From Setaria digitata (lineage: Eukaryota > Nematoda > Chromadorea > Rhabditida > Setariidae), in NCBI GenBank assembly GCA_003640385.1, contig RCAB01000569.1, forward strand, positions 1 to 37,522: DNA of 37,522 nucleotides, read 5' to 3'. The notes under the pieces were generated by a model. It searched no databases. It saw only the letters and a list, made by a program, of their open reading frames with translations, and had not been told where the DNA came from. Position numbers and translations under genes: made by a program. Below are positions 23,501-35,164 of the stretch, in pieces; positions within the stretch are counted from its first letter, which is position 1; each line of letters starts with the position of its first letter.

Positions 23501-26500
23501 TGACGAAATTAATAAAACTCATCGTACTGCTACTGCTGTTATTTCAACCACAGATAACACATCAACTCGTCACAATACTCCGACACGTATCAGTAACTGC
23601 GTGACAGATTACAGACATGAAATAAAGAAGAAGATGGAGAAAATTCTGGAAGAAGAGGAAAAACAATGGGAAAGATCTGTTGCGGGGTATACTAATGGGC
23701 AGAGTAGGAGTGATGATTACTTAATTGGACGTGAACCATCGATTCGGACGAGACGGTGCACGCCAACTCGTAGCAGCTTAAATTGCCTGAACAACTTCTT
23801 GTCTAATGGCTTGCAAAGGTAATTGTTTATATGTATTCAGAAAAACTAAACGGTGCTTGAAGTCTTCTTCAGTGATAAGGCTCAGATGCAAACGATTTGA
23901 TGATGCTCATCTTGTCTTGGAAAGTGACGGACAAATGAAGTTGCTGTAACAGTAACAGAAAAGTGAAGTATGCAAGTAAGGAAATGACTGAGAAGAGAAC
24001 AGGCACATAGCTGAACAAAATTTCGCTTCTTGGCAGAAAGAGATGGCTTAACAGTGACGCGTTACTTTGAAGGAGAATAAGGAAGAGTATTCCGGAAAAC
24101 TTGCATACTGCTGGCACTCTAGCATGAAGTAATAGTTCCGAACACTGCTCTTAACTCTTCCTATTTTCAAACAAATGGGAAGTTGCAAAATCTTCCAAAT
24201 GCCTTCGTCCTTCATTGTCTCTTCCGCTCTGAGGTATTTATTCTCCAGTGGTTCGTCACCTCTTCGCCTTTGCATCATTTCACCATATTGTTATTAATGA
24301 AATTAAGTCCAAACAGATAACACTTCAGTAGAATTAAAACTTGGCTTTCAAGAGTCTAAATTAAACAAGAATAGCGGATCAGCAGTAACAATACCATCTT
24401 CTCGTATAAGATGATAGCTTCCATTTCTTATTCTGCACACTGTTTTATTCATATCATTTCTTAAATAATAGTAATATCATCAAGGTTAATTTAAGTTTAG
24501 ATGTTACTAATCAAGTAAAATTATGAAATATTCCACCTAAGCTTAGTTGCGATTTTGAAAGGGATAAATTCTATGAGACCAAGAAGAACTGACAATGTCT
24601 GTTAGCACATTCGAGGTATACAAATTAAATAAATTAATGTATATTGCTAATTAGAGGTGCTTTTAGATATCTTGAAGGTAGAAGGGAAGTGTTATACAGC
24701 CGAGAAATACCGCACTTATTTCTCGATTGTGAACAATATATTTATAAGCATTTTGTAGACCTTTGGAGAGCCTGTTACTCGTGGCATCACAATACTGATT
24801 ATATCTAGAAAGATGAAGTTTTGTTTTTGTACTAATGTTTCAAATATCAGAAGTGCATACCATTTCGCCTAATATGCCTTATTTTTCAATCTGGGAAATG
24901 ACAAATTTGAGACAATTCCCATGCTTTCAGGATTCCTTCAAGAGATGATGATATTTCAGTGATAAAGAGGTTTGCCGATGAAGAAATACCTCCAGTACAG
25001 GTACTTCAGTTGGTTCTCGCAAAGTTTTCCTATAAAGAGGTAAGGCTGAATTTCACGAAAAGTATTGTAATAAGCCAAATAACTTGCACAAATAAAACGG
25101 AATCGAATCCATCTAAGATCAGAATATTGATGGAGTGACATAAAATAATGCTTTCGATTACATTCATTTGATTTTTTTTTTCTAGGTCAAATTTCACGAC
25201 TAGTTTCAGCTTCAAAATAATCCGAAAAATTATCAAAATTTTATCAACAGTGGCAAATTTGGGATTTTCAAATTGTTGATTATATAAAACTTTCCAGTAA
25301 AATAACTGCCCGTTCAAGACAGAAGTCATTGATTTAAAATAAAAGTTTACTTTACCTAAGCTGAATCGCTTTATGAAATGGATTTTAGTTAGGCGAAATG
25401 AGACAAGTCCATCCACACTGGGATGAACTATGTGGACAAAAACTGAACAACGGCTATTATGAACTAACTAAAAAAGCGGACAAACTGCTGACCGAATGTC
25501 AACGACGTGTACATTCTGAACCAGATCTCCATGATGTTCTATCTATTTTAACTAATGTACAAGTGCACATTCTAAATCCCGTCGATATACTACGTCCAGC
25601 TATGGATGAAGGTTTCCTCTCTCTAATAATTAATTAATTACTCCAAATCCGTAACTATCGTTTTATTAGTCATAACCATTTGTTGCAGAGTATACAGAGC
25701 TATGACAAGTACTTTTATTACTGTTACAGGTGTTTGTTGCTTCCCGTACGGTGAATTACTTGATCAAACATTCCACATTATAAAGGAAGCGGAAGAAATG
25801 ATTCGAGGTAAACAAAATGTAAGCTTATTTTTTGTCTGAGTAAAAGAAAGTAAACAGAATGTAAGCTAATGGGAGTGCTACAGCGGAGCACATGTGGAAT
25901 GTGACACTGACGCAAATTCATAAACAGTAATCGGAACTTAGTTATATTTACCGTCCTTTTTTAGTCTATTTTATGAATTCTCTCACAACTTGCGATGTAT
26001 ATGTTAATTATAAATTTATTCCCAAATGCATACTTAATTCGCACTGTTACATGTTCACATCCTTCAGACGAGTAGTACAGAGTAAATCATATTAAGACAG
26101 AAGCAAAACAGAACTGCTGAGAAATTTTTTCTGCAGATTGCAATCAAGTGGAAGCCAGTTGCTGAAATGGCAAAGCGTGCGCAGTTACATTATAAATTCA
26201 GTTTGGAAGCATTAATGGAGGAAAAATTGGGTGAAGTAATTAGACTGAAAGCGTTGCAATCAATTCAGAGAATAGACAGTTTCATGATCGATTCGACAGT
26301 CAACAAACTTGAAAAGTCTGTCTTTTTAAAATTAATTAGCGAAATACCCGGCTGCAGGTTCTCCAATCAGAAATAATGGATTTTCCATTATTCATTTTTT
26401 TTCCACATGTGACTTTTACAAAAAGCCACAGTACACCAGTCATTGAAAAGCTTGAAAGTACAGTCTTCAATTCTTCTTTTGACGAATGTAATTAACTCTG

Positions 26501-27171
26501 GTCAAATTTATTTGTCACAAAGAGTATGTATATAAGTTAGGTATTTAATTAACAAGGAATTAATAAGGAAAGAGTTCGATTTTTTGGAAAAGAAAATTTA
26601 CTCATTAGCAATAGAAAATACGAATTTCTAATTCCAAAAAGTGGCATAGCAGAATTCATACTGTACGCATATACTTGTAGTATACATATACAGACATCCC
26701 AATAGGTGCTATGAAGCATATAAGAGAGTAGATTAAGAAAAATAAAGCTGAATTCCCAGAAGAAGGATATAAGGCTTTCTTNAGGAAGGATATAAGGCTT
26801 TCTTGATTATCTTATATATATATAATATATACAGGAGTTATATTATATATACATAACTTCTGTGTAAATACCTTTAGATGAAACAAACTTCACTGGTCCA
26901 AAAGCAACATATAATCATCCATGGAGTAATATTGAGTGCAAGGTAAAATTTAACGAAATTTTCACGAACTCAAATTCTCACGAGGAAAAATTGTTATAGG
27001 GCAGCCCATATGGCACGCGACGATTTGGAATGGGAAATAGAACAACTAAGGCATCAAAATGCCCAACTGAAAAAGGATAACCGTGAATTGAAAAAGGATT
27101 GCATGAGATTAGAAGCAAGAGTGGAAATCATAGAAAATAAATTCAAAACAATGGCTCGACTGCTACAATAG
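20561..27171 (+). CDS. F-box protein, FBXO28-like, with large N-terminal extension
   Basis: Likely substrate adaptor of an SCF ubiquitin ligase. Exons: 20561-20615, 21410-21636, 22737-23818, 24931-25039, 25389-25611, 25730-25818, 26137-26357, 27000-27171; phases agree, 725 residues. A TTTCACAG acceptor ends 7 bases before the ATG and may be a spliced-leader site. Residues 1-175 form a compact part I do not recognise (LGKKIYLLPSG, DWRTPLQKVF). Residues 176-455 are Lys/Ser/Thr-rich and disordered. The F-box is at about 472-515 (EEIPPVQVLQLVLAKFSYKE). Next come helices resembling FBXO28 (HDVLSILTNVQVHILNP, CCFPYGELLDQTFHIIKEAEE, EKLGEVIRLKAL), and a coiled coil at about 674-725 (LEWEIEQLRHQNAQLKKDN) as in FBXO28. 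Alternatives: unspliced reading stops at 23822 (two separate genes) or at 26376 (no coiled coil). The 23818-24931 join uses a good donor and acceptor and keeps frame, so I prefer one gene. Confidence 0.72.
20742..20756 (+). promoter_or_regulatory. DR3-type nuclear-receptor element
   Basis: AGGTCA, three A, then GGGTCA: two half-sites as a direct repeat with three-base spacing. This is the arrangement bound by VDR/DAF-12-like receptors. It lies in the first intron of the F-box gene. It could arise by chance, so function is only suggested. Confidence 0.3.
26762..26804. repeat. 20-bp duplication around a single-N gap (assembly artefact)
   Basis: GAAGGATATAAGGCTTTCTT at 26762-26781 recurs at 26785-26804, with N at 26782. 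This is the same pattern as at 18276: overlapping contig ends joined without merging. It is inside the last intron of the F-box gene. An AT-rich imperfect palindrome (TATATAATATATAC...) follows at about 26811-26852 and may have caused the assembly break. Confidence 0.85.
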
Positions 27172-28250
27172 CTCGATGCTGATGGTCGTTACTACGATAA
27201 GAGCAACTGCTACTCTTGCTATTGTTAAACGACTCATTCTTCAATGCAAAATCAAATAGATTTTTATACAGAATACTGGAAAGTGTATTCGTGGAATCTG
27301 TGAAAAAAGCAACTTCGAAGAAGGGTGGAAATATCGTCTTTTGCCTAATTTTTGTTCTTGAATGAATATGCGAAGCAAGAAGCCTTACTTTAAAAAACAC
27401 CATTAAATGCTTTATTCTTTCAAGCAATGCGGCTTTTCAAGCAATGCGGTTATTGCATTCCCTTCTTTGCTTCTTTTTTCATAAAAATGAAATTTCAGAA
27501 TTATAAAAGCAATAATATCAAATGAACTTGGTGCACGTACCCAATGTGATGAGATAAGAAAGAGTTTAGAGCAAGTTTCCATAAAATTTAATTATTTTTT
27601 GGAAGTATTTCAGCACTGTATAGTTACTATAGTTTCCATTTCTACTTGAATCTGGGACTAGCTTTAATTAACATATCGATTATTGTAGTCTGCTCTCTAA
27701 GTAAAGAAATTTATGAGCAATTATTGGTAGAAATTGAAACGTACTTCTAATACTTTTTTTTTTTTTTCGAAATCTTTTGAAACTTAAGTCCTATAGTGCA
27801 TGATCGTCACAGTTTGAAAGAGGTACAATAAGCCCTTCTCGCAATCCTAAAACTAATAAATTTATTACCTATTTGTCGTTTAACAGTCCCTCCAAGCCAA
27901 TCTTGATATTACGAACGAATTACTTTTTAATCACTTTAAATTATTTTTAGTATTTTTTAATCAGGACTAAAAGAATCAGAAACAGTTTAGCCACAAAGAA
28001 ACTACTTGAATCCAGTTCAGTTGAAACAAATAAATTCAGAGAATAATAAGATCTTGGGGAAGGGCTAGCTGAAAGTGGTCGAGTTCGTCAAAACATCTGA
28101 GGAAATAATTAAAAACTGCAAGTTACCGTCTTAAGCAATGAAATCAGAATTATAAAAAAAAAAAAAGGATTTGTATATCCTTATTTATTGTTCATTTAAG
28201 AATCGACGAAATGATGATTTCGACAAAATCATGTGGACCGAATTAAATTT
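27172..28250. other. Convergent intergenic region
   Basis: No gene is supported between the stop of the F-box gene and the stop of the POT1 gene, which face each other. A minus-strand AATAAA at 28189-28184, 62 bases past the POT1 stop, is a plausible polyadenylation signal for that gene. The open frame at 27143-27427 on the minus strand is antisense to the coiled-coil exon and has no supporting features. Confidence 0.55.
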
Positions 28251-31200
28251 CTACACACAAGCACAATAAATGCTAACGGTCTGCAAAGACAAGTTTTTCG
28301 ACTTCGAAAAAAGCAGCTGTACCGCAAACTTTCCGGACTTTAAGCTTAGTGAAAGCAAATGAATACTTCGAAAATATTTCCTGAAATTTGAAATCAGTTA
28401 TTAAAACGATATCGTGCGACATAAATTACAAAAGATGCAAAATCATTTAAATAATCTAGTTTACACAACAACAAAAAAGATACAACCTGGATGGAATTGA
28501 AGATCTTCTGCTTTTCTTTAATTTCCAGGCCATTTTTCCATTTCAGTGCAGCACTCACAGCGTTATTCGGCACATTAATCAAGAAGAAAGCCTGAAAGGC
28601 CATCCTCAAATTTTTATATAATAGAAAATTAATGTTATTAACGAATATCTGAAAGTAATACCACATTTAGCAGCTCTTACACAGTTTTATAAGCTCATTG
28701 GTAAAAAATGGACACAGAACAACACGTAGGCACATATAGATAAAACAAAAAAGAAAAAAAAACAATATAATAATTACATGACAGTGCTTGCGATTTTTTT
28801 CTTTATGCTTACAACAATTTATAAGTAGAATCGAAGAAGTAATTTCATCCACTTACAATCTGTTCTTATAATACTTACCAGTAACGCAACAGGGAACAAG
28901 AAAAAGAATGTTTTTCCATCAGATATCTGAAAATGAAATTAAAACAGTCAACTAAACAAAAGACTGAGAAAACGAGATTAAAAATGAAGTCGATTTAACA
29001 AGTTTTTAATAAACTAGTAATAAAGTTAGAGTATAATTTTATGAATAAAACTCACTTTTGTAGATTTCAAATCGTTGAAAACAAAATAACATTGCAAACG
29101 GAGCTGCCAGTACTCTCCTTCTATAATTTTTTGACAACAGAAATTTTTTTCTGCGATGCAGTAGACAAAAATTAAGATTTCGCACTATTGAGAATTCTGG
29201 GTTACGTCATAGCCCCTGACAATTAATTAAAGAACTACTGGTACTGAAACTGTGGGACAAAGTGGCTGCGACGACAATCCAATATCACCTTACAAAAAAA
29301 TCATTTCTTTTTCATTTTTGGTCCTATTAATTTCCCGGAAGGTCTCAAAATCATAGTTTATTCATTGGCAGATAATCCCTGATAAAGAAAATATGTTTGC
29401 GACACTTACTTTGAAAACAAATCGGGCACAGTCCATACATTTCAAATATTTCTGCTGAGGTCGTACGCCACAAACCACATTTGCTACAGATCAGAGCAAA
29501 CATCGGTGCAATGAAATTGCATGAAAGTGAGGTCGACCAACTGCAGTATTTCTAATGTAAAATAGTCACATTACTTTTCAGATTTTTCTTATAAATTTGG
29601 ATTAATCAAAACAAAGAAGAAAACAAAAACTTCGACAAATTTAAAGAAGTCCCCGGAATGATCCATTTGATCAATTCCCATGACACTTTCCGGGCAATAA
29701 CTCGCTCTTCATCATTTGAGCAATTGTACCTTTCACACATCTTTTTGCGTCGTGTAAAATTCGCAATCTGGAAAATTACAGTTCTGATTAGAATGAATTA
29801 AACTTATTTTGATTCAGGAAATGGATTTATTCCTGACTCACTAGGCGATTGGAATATCTGCTGCTAGGTATATTGGTGGAAGTCATTTTTTTCAAATTAC
29901 TCTAATTACTGATAAGGAGCAACTGAATCTTGCAATAAGAGATAACATTCAGAGCTATATTTTTCATTAAGCAGTAGTAGAGATGGTTCACATTGTTTCT
30001 GCTTGTCGGCCCTTAGTTTGGAATGCTGTGGAATAAATGACTTTAGGCAGATTTAGGAAACTGCAAACCTCAATTGCTAACTCTTTCTAGAAAAAAATCA
30101 CCTTTAATGAGCATAGTAATTGAAAAAAAAAAAATTAAATGAAAACATTCTGCATTTCTTACCATGTTTGATCTTATCGTGTTCTCGTACGTACCTTTTA
30201 GGTAAAGCAATAGGTAGTGCTGCAGTGTAAGACTTTTTTGGAAAAGTACCATTTTTGCAAAATTCCGCAATATATCTTAAAAAAATATCTTTGTGAAATG
30301 CAGTCCTCTTTGAGTTTCAGCTCACACTGAAAATTAAAAATGTCAGTGAAAAAAGTAAACAAACCTTTATTTTCCTTTCTTAGATGAGTGAGAACACTCA
30401 TAATCAAAAATTTAGTTCCTGCTTTAGCAAGCACGTAGGAACGTTGAAAAGATAACGGAGATGACGAAAGAGAGAGCAAATTTCGTTCTGAAATCCATTT
30501 CTTAATTATATATGTTGCAATCCATCCTAACTGCAGAGCTTTTATTTGATGCTGCCGTAAATTCGGAGGAATGCGTGCTTCACCGTCATGAACAAACTTT
30601 CCCTTCGCAACAGTAAGATGAACAGCGAAAACTGCTGCTATGGCCGACTGAAAAGGTTTTGCTTGCAAAAATGAAAAAAAAATGAAGAATTCAATTTAAG
30701 CAACCAATACTGCAGCGTAAACTGGCATCTAAACGTTTTTGGAAGCCACGATCCTTTATCTTCGGCAAATAGAAAATCCAGTGAATGTAGAAAAAGAAAT
30801 CTTTTTCTCCTAAATGGAGGTTTAAAGAAAAGTAACATAAAAGTTGAGCAAGAGAAAGAATTTAAAATTTATTAGCAACAAATGAATAAATCATCTGTTT
30901 CCAATTTAGAACTCACCCTTTTGGTCATAAGTGGAGTTTTTGATTCGACGTAATTTACAGAAGCATTATCCTTCATTGAAATTATAGAGACTGCAGTGGC
31001 AGGCTGCTTAATAACATCGCTATCACCACAAACTGATAAAGTTACACTTGTTTTATATTCTTCGGTTGCGGAAACTTCAGACTTAAGGGAAATATCAGAT
31101 ACTTTCTGCATCCAAGCAGTTCTACTAGTGACAAAAGCTTTCACGTCACTGCAACAAAAAAAAAAAAAGTTAAACAGCAGTGTCTCAAAAGCAAGCTATG

Positions 31201-34091
31201 AGCTCTGTATATTTTAACAACGTATTTCAGTTTAAAGTATAACAAAGGTTTGTTTGACTAGCCTAGTACTCAAAGATAACATATGATGGCAAATTTCTTT
31301 ACATGCATATAAGGTTAGTTGGGTAAAGTTAAAGTTTGGTTAACGACAACACTAACACTGAAAAAGATATGTATAAAAAAAAGTTGTAAAAATCACACTT
31401 TAACAGCTTTGCCTTATGACTCGAAGAATCTTCCAAAATTGTGATGCCTCTATTATAGCGTTTCCCGCCCTCATGTACAGTTAGCATACTTCCATTTTGC
31501 GACATGTAATAATGAACATTGACGAGGAGTAATATATCACCAGGCTAAATGAGATAGATTTAAGAGCTTCAAATGGAAATTTCAGACCAAAAAAATGCGC
31601 GTCCAAATTCCCCAGTTTATTTATTTGAAATCACATAGACTGCAGTTCTGAAAGGATATAAAATGATAAGTCAACCTTAACATTCTTTTTTAGATAGTCA
31701 CCATGTTCATTATAAAAAACTATGTCGCAAAGATGCTCCCAAGCCAATGAGACCATTTCTTCATCAATAAATATCGTTTCAGAAATATTTTCATTCATAA
31801 AAAAGAATGCAGAACTGAAAGCAGAAATCATCCTATCTCAAAATTAGACAACTTTTTATCAAAAAATTTATTAGAAATAGTTCCTCTGAACTATGAGCTA
31901 TAAATTTCACGGCTACAAAATGTCATTATCACAGCATATATTGATTTGCCTTTATATCTATTTTTCCTTGACTAAATTTAGAATAAAGTGACGATTAATT
32001 TTAGAAAAGGAGCTTCTGAAATGAATACTGTTATAACTTGGTCATTAAAACAACAATCAATAAAAACAAATAAACTGGACCAAATACCTGGGCGGATCCG
32101 TAGTATCCCAGCATCGCAATACCACGTTTCCCCTATCACTTATAAATACCGACAATGCCTGCAGTTGAAATAAAATTGAAATTTAGGATACCTTCAGGTA
32201 AGGAGCAGGGGATCATGGAAAATCAGTCTCATCCCATCTCAAAGCTTGTTCCAAAAGGTAGATCTATTTTTTCTTAATATCTTAAGGAAGAAGCAAAACA
32301 ACACTAAAATACCGTTAAACAACAAACAACATCAAAATTTGAAGTATTGTTACATTATTTTCGTCCTCTGTTCAGCTGTTAGTGCCAGTAATCGCATACT
32401 TCAACGTAACTTAGTACCTGCACAACAATGTTGTGATACTGAAAACGCATCAACTGATTCAGACGGCAAACTGTTTCACATCTATTATTAAACTGCAGTG
32501 AATTCTCAAAAGCCGAATTGGTCGCAGATAAGACCACATACATATTATTTGAATAAATTCGTAATGCAGCAATCTGGAAGCAAACAACTAGATATTATAG
32601 CACTAAACTGATGAAAATAATTATAAAGCAAGGCTAAATAACTTCTTCGGTGATCGAAGAAAAACCAACAAACCTTGATTGTTCTTAAAAAAACTGTTTT
32701 ATTTGCCTGAAATTTTAATTCAAATTGAAGATTTGAACAGTAACACGACTGAACAATAATTGAATATATATTCAGTTATTTTGTTCAGTCATTGTTCAGA
32801 CAATTGAAGATATATTCACATACAATGAATTCAAATCGATCATTCAGCAACCTAAAATAAATTTTGATAAGCAATACCATTTCTTCGCAATTTTCAGGCA
32901 CATTATGATCTGAAGACGATTGAAAATCGATATTAAAACCACTGTCTAGTTTATCACTAATTAATTTGACACCAAATCCAGATGCATCCAATTTTCCGAA
33001 TAATGAAGGTGGTCTTCCCGCATTTGTTCGGACCTGCCAATACGAAAGGAAATTATAGAATAGGAAAGTTTTCAGTTTCAGTTTTACATAGTTCAAAGTA
33101 TGTTATCAGTAAGGAATAAATACCTAAATAAAAATGAGGTGTCAAAATGACTATACAGTATGTCCATGAGAATATGGGCTAAAATTTGCTCAATTCAAAG
33201 TAATGGTACTAGTATTCTCCGCTTATTCTTGTTCAAACAACAAAAAACTCACATGAATCTGATTGAGTTGAATGATGTGGCCAATTTTAATTCTTCCAGC
33301 AAATATATCTGTTAACTCGCTGTAGATAATGCATCGTGTAAAAGAATCTACACTAGAATCCCGTAAATATATAACCGTAACTAGCTTCACTGAAGGTTTG
33401 CAAAGTTTCAATTGACTTTATTCTTTGCATAAAAGATGAAGGTAATGAAAATATTCGAGCGATTTCAAAAATAACTTTTAAGAGGAAAAACAACCATCAG
33501 TTCACAGGGTGAACACAGCATGGAAATTTCCTCCCCCCTTCTTCACATTTGCTCCTATCCTTTCATAAAACTAACGTTAAAACAATATTACTGTTAAGCT
33601 AAATAACTTTATAAAGGTAGGAATCCTCTGGAGAGAACTTTAAATGGTGATAACATAAAACGACAAAAAGGAAGAGAGAGAGTTGCTACTACTGGAATGG
33701 ACTTACCGCTTTCTGAGACATCAACTGACCGGATATTTTTTACCTCAGCTATCTTAGCAAACACATTGATCTGCAATTTTGCTTTACTGAACTTAGGTAA
33801 AAAGCGATCAGTAATGGATAGATTGAATGATCTGACTATCAACTTTTCCTCTGCACAAACCTACGAATGACTGAGATGCCAACTGGAATAAGAAGCATTA
33901 TTGATGCCTATTTTCAAACGCAAAATGAATTTTGCACCAAAATAGCCTGATTAATTAAAAGGATGTGGTAGAGCCGTAACTTATCTGGTATATGTAACTA
34001 ATACCTTCTTTTCCCTGCAGCACTTCAAGTCAGCGAGAGTTGTATAACAATAATCTGGTCGTTGTTTTATAACGTTTGCAATGCTTTCCAT
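28251..34091 (-). CDS. POT1: POT1-like telomere single-strand-binding protein, three OB-type parts
   Basis: Binds single-stranded telomeric DNA in the nucleus and caps chromosome ends. Exons (minus strand): 34091-34005, 33860-33707, 33389-33253, 33033-32878, 32573-32418, 32158-32088, 31814-31676, 31544-31405, 31148-30917, 30647-30365, about 30305-30191, 29767-29631, 29540-29410, 29150-29056, 28926-28879, 28591-28487, 28280-28251; about 740 residues. OB1 spans about residues 50-165 (LQINVFAKIAEV, KIGHIIQLNQIHV, FGVKLI). OB2 spans about 195-345 (GNVVLRCWDTTDPP, HLCDIVFYN, VKPGDILLLVNVHYY, KRYNRGITIL) and matches human POT1 OB2 well. A 77-residue linker follows. The C-terminal part holds a CxxC...CxxC zinc ribbon (ICSKCGLW, LCPICF) and an RPA-like strand region (GEYWQLRLQCYFVFND). 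All phases agree except the 30365/30305 junction, which I could not resolve. Confidence 0.8.
30191..30365 (-). other. Unresolved exon junction in the POT1 gene
   Basis: The exon ending at 30365 leaves one base (AAA-G/GTTTGT). The downstream coding frame (TAFHKDIFLRYIAEFCKNG) is open only after a TGA, so the good acceptor TTTTCAG near 30323 does not fit it. A second frame from that acceptor (CELKLKEDC) is open and would enter the downstream frame if the run of seven T (minus strand, about 30280-30286) were six. Either a weak acceptor (AAAGAG at about 30306) is used, or there is an indel in the T run. Confidence 0.5.
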
Positions 34092-35164
34092 CTGTTACTT
34101 CACAAACCCCAACTTAATTATTTACCATCAAATAATCCTGCACATCTCATCTCTGATTCTTTCCACTCTGCAACAAGCATCAACCTCTGAAGTACCATGA
34201 GTTGCGAATTCAGTACCTTTTCCTTTCCACACAGTCTCTTATGCCAATGTGCCAACAAAACTTCTGATAATACGACGTGTTGGTTCACTTCTCATAATGC
34301 ACTGTTGTGCTGTACATATTATAAAACGTACAGTAACACTTTTCTCAGTTGCTCTTTGCTGCACGCTATTAAGAAAATAATTCTTAGGTTATTGATTAAA
34401 TTACTTCACGGTTACAAATTTCTTATCCAAATGCAATGAACTACCAAAGAAAGATGTGTCATAAGAAATCCATCATGAGAAATGAAATTAATTTCTTAGA
34501 TTCAGTAGACTTGATCGATTAATTTGAGTCTACTTCTTGCAATTTACAAAAATTAAAAAAGTACCTGTTTTTTCGATCATATTACAACATTCAAAAAGCG
34601 TAATACATTAAAAAAAAATACTTATCTCAGAAAATGTTTATTCAATGACAAGTTCACATGTATAGAAAAAATTGACCACATCTTATTTGTATTTATAAAG
34701 CGCTTAATACCTCATCGTAAAGGAACATGACAGAAAGTGATAGCACAAATTCACCATAAGTAATATCTTTTGCAAAAATTTCGCGACTTCCAAAAAGACA
34801 TAAGATCCAGAAATGAAAGATCCCGAGAAAAACTTATTTTACATTATTATGGAAGGTTGTTTTGCCACTTCATCAGCAACCAAATCTTGAGAAGCAAAAG
34901 TCAAATATCAAAAGGGTCCTTCAAAAGTCATGCGTTTCAACACAAAGAAGTCAAATACTCAGTAAAACATAGATCAGGAACGGTGGATCGGAACTGATGA
35001 GTACTTCTAAAGAATAAAAAGTAAATGTTCATCAGGTGTGAATTCATCATTACTGCTAGCATGAGCAAAAAGCACCTTGAAAAGGATTCTTTTATATGCT
35101 TCAAAATCTTAAAAATGAATTCATTTTTGAGATGCAGCGTTCTTCTTTCTACACTTTTCAAATG
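34092..35164. other. Intergenic region between spartin and POT1
   Basis: About 1.07 kb between the spartin stop and the POT1 start, both on the minus strand. A TAACAG trinucleotide context lies directly before the POT1 ATG and could be a trans-splice acceptor, though its pyrimidine tract is weak. Open frames at 34197-34439 and 34770-34997 on the plus strand look like noise. Nothing else is recognisable. Confidence 0.5.

Noticed and set aside
24655..24780. Open stretch GAFRYLEGRREVLYS... that could be an exon between 23818 and 24931.
   Set aside because: It needs a poor donor (TC/GTGGCA) and adds nothing. Direct joining of 23818 to 24931 uses strong sites and keeps frame.
26878..27171. A 78-residue stand-alone coiled-coil protein starting ATGAAACAAACT right after an acceptor.
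   Set aside because: The coiled-coil exon also joins in phase to the F-box gene, whose family ends in a coiled coil, so a separate small gene is less likely, though not excluded.
30328..30365. 38-base intron GTTTGT...TTTTCAG in the POT1 gene.
   Set aside because: It is shorter than usual nematode introns, and splicing it leads to an immediate TGA.
32192..32263. 72-base exon-like stretch in the POT1 intron on the minus strand, phase 0 at both ends, reading LRWDETDFP, a TGA, then SPAPYLK.
   Set aside because: It contains an in-frame TGA and a poor acceptor (AAAAAATAG). OB2 aligns without a gap when 32418 is joined directly to 32158, so this is treated as intron.
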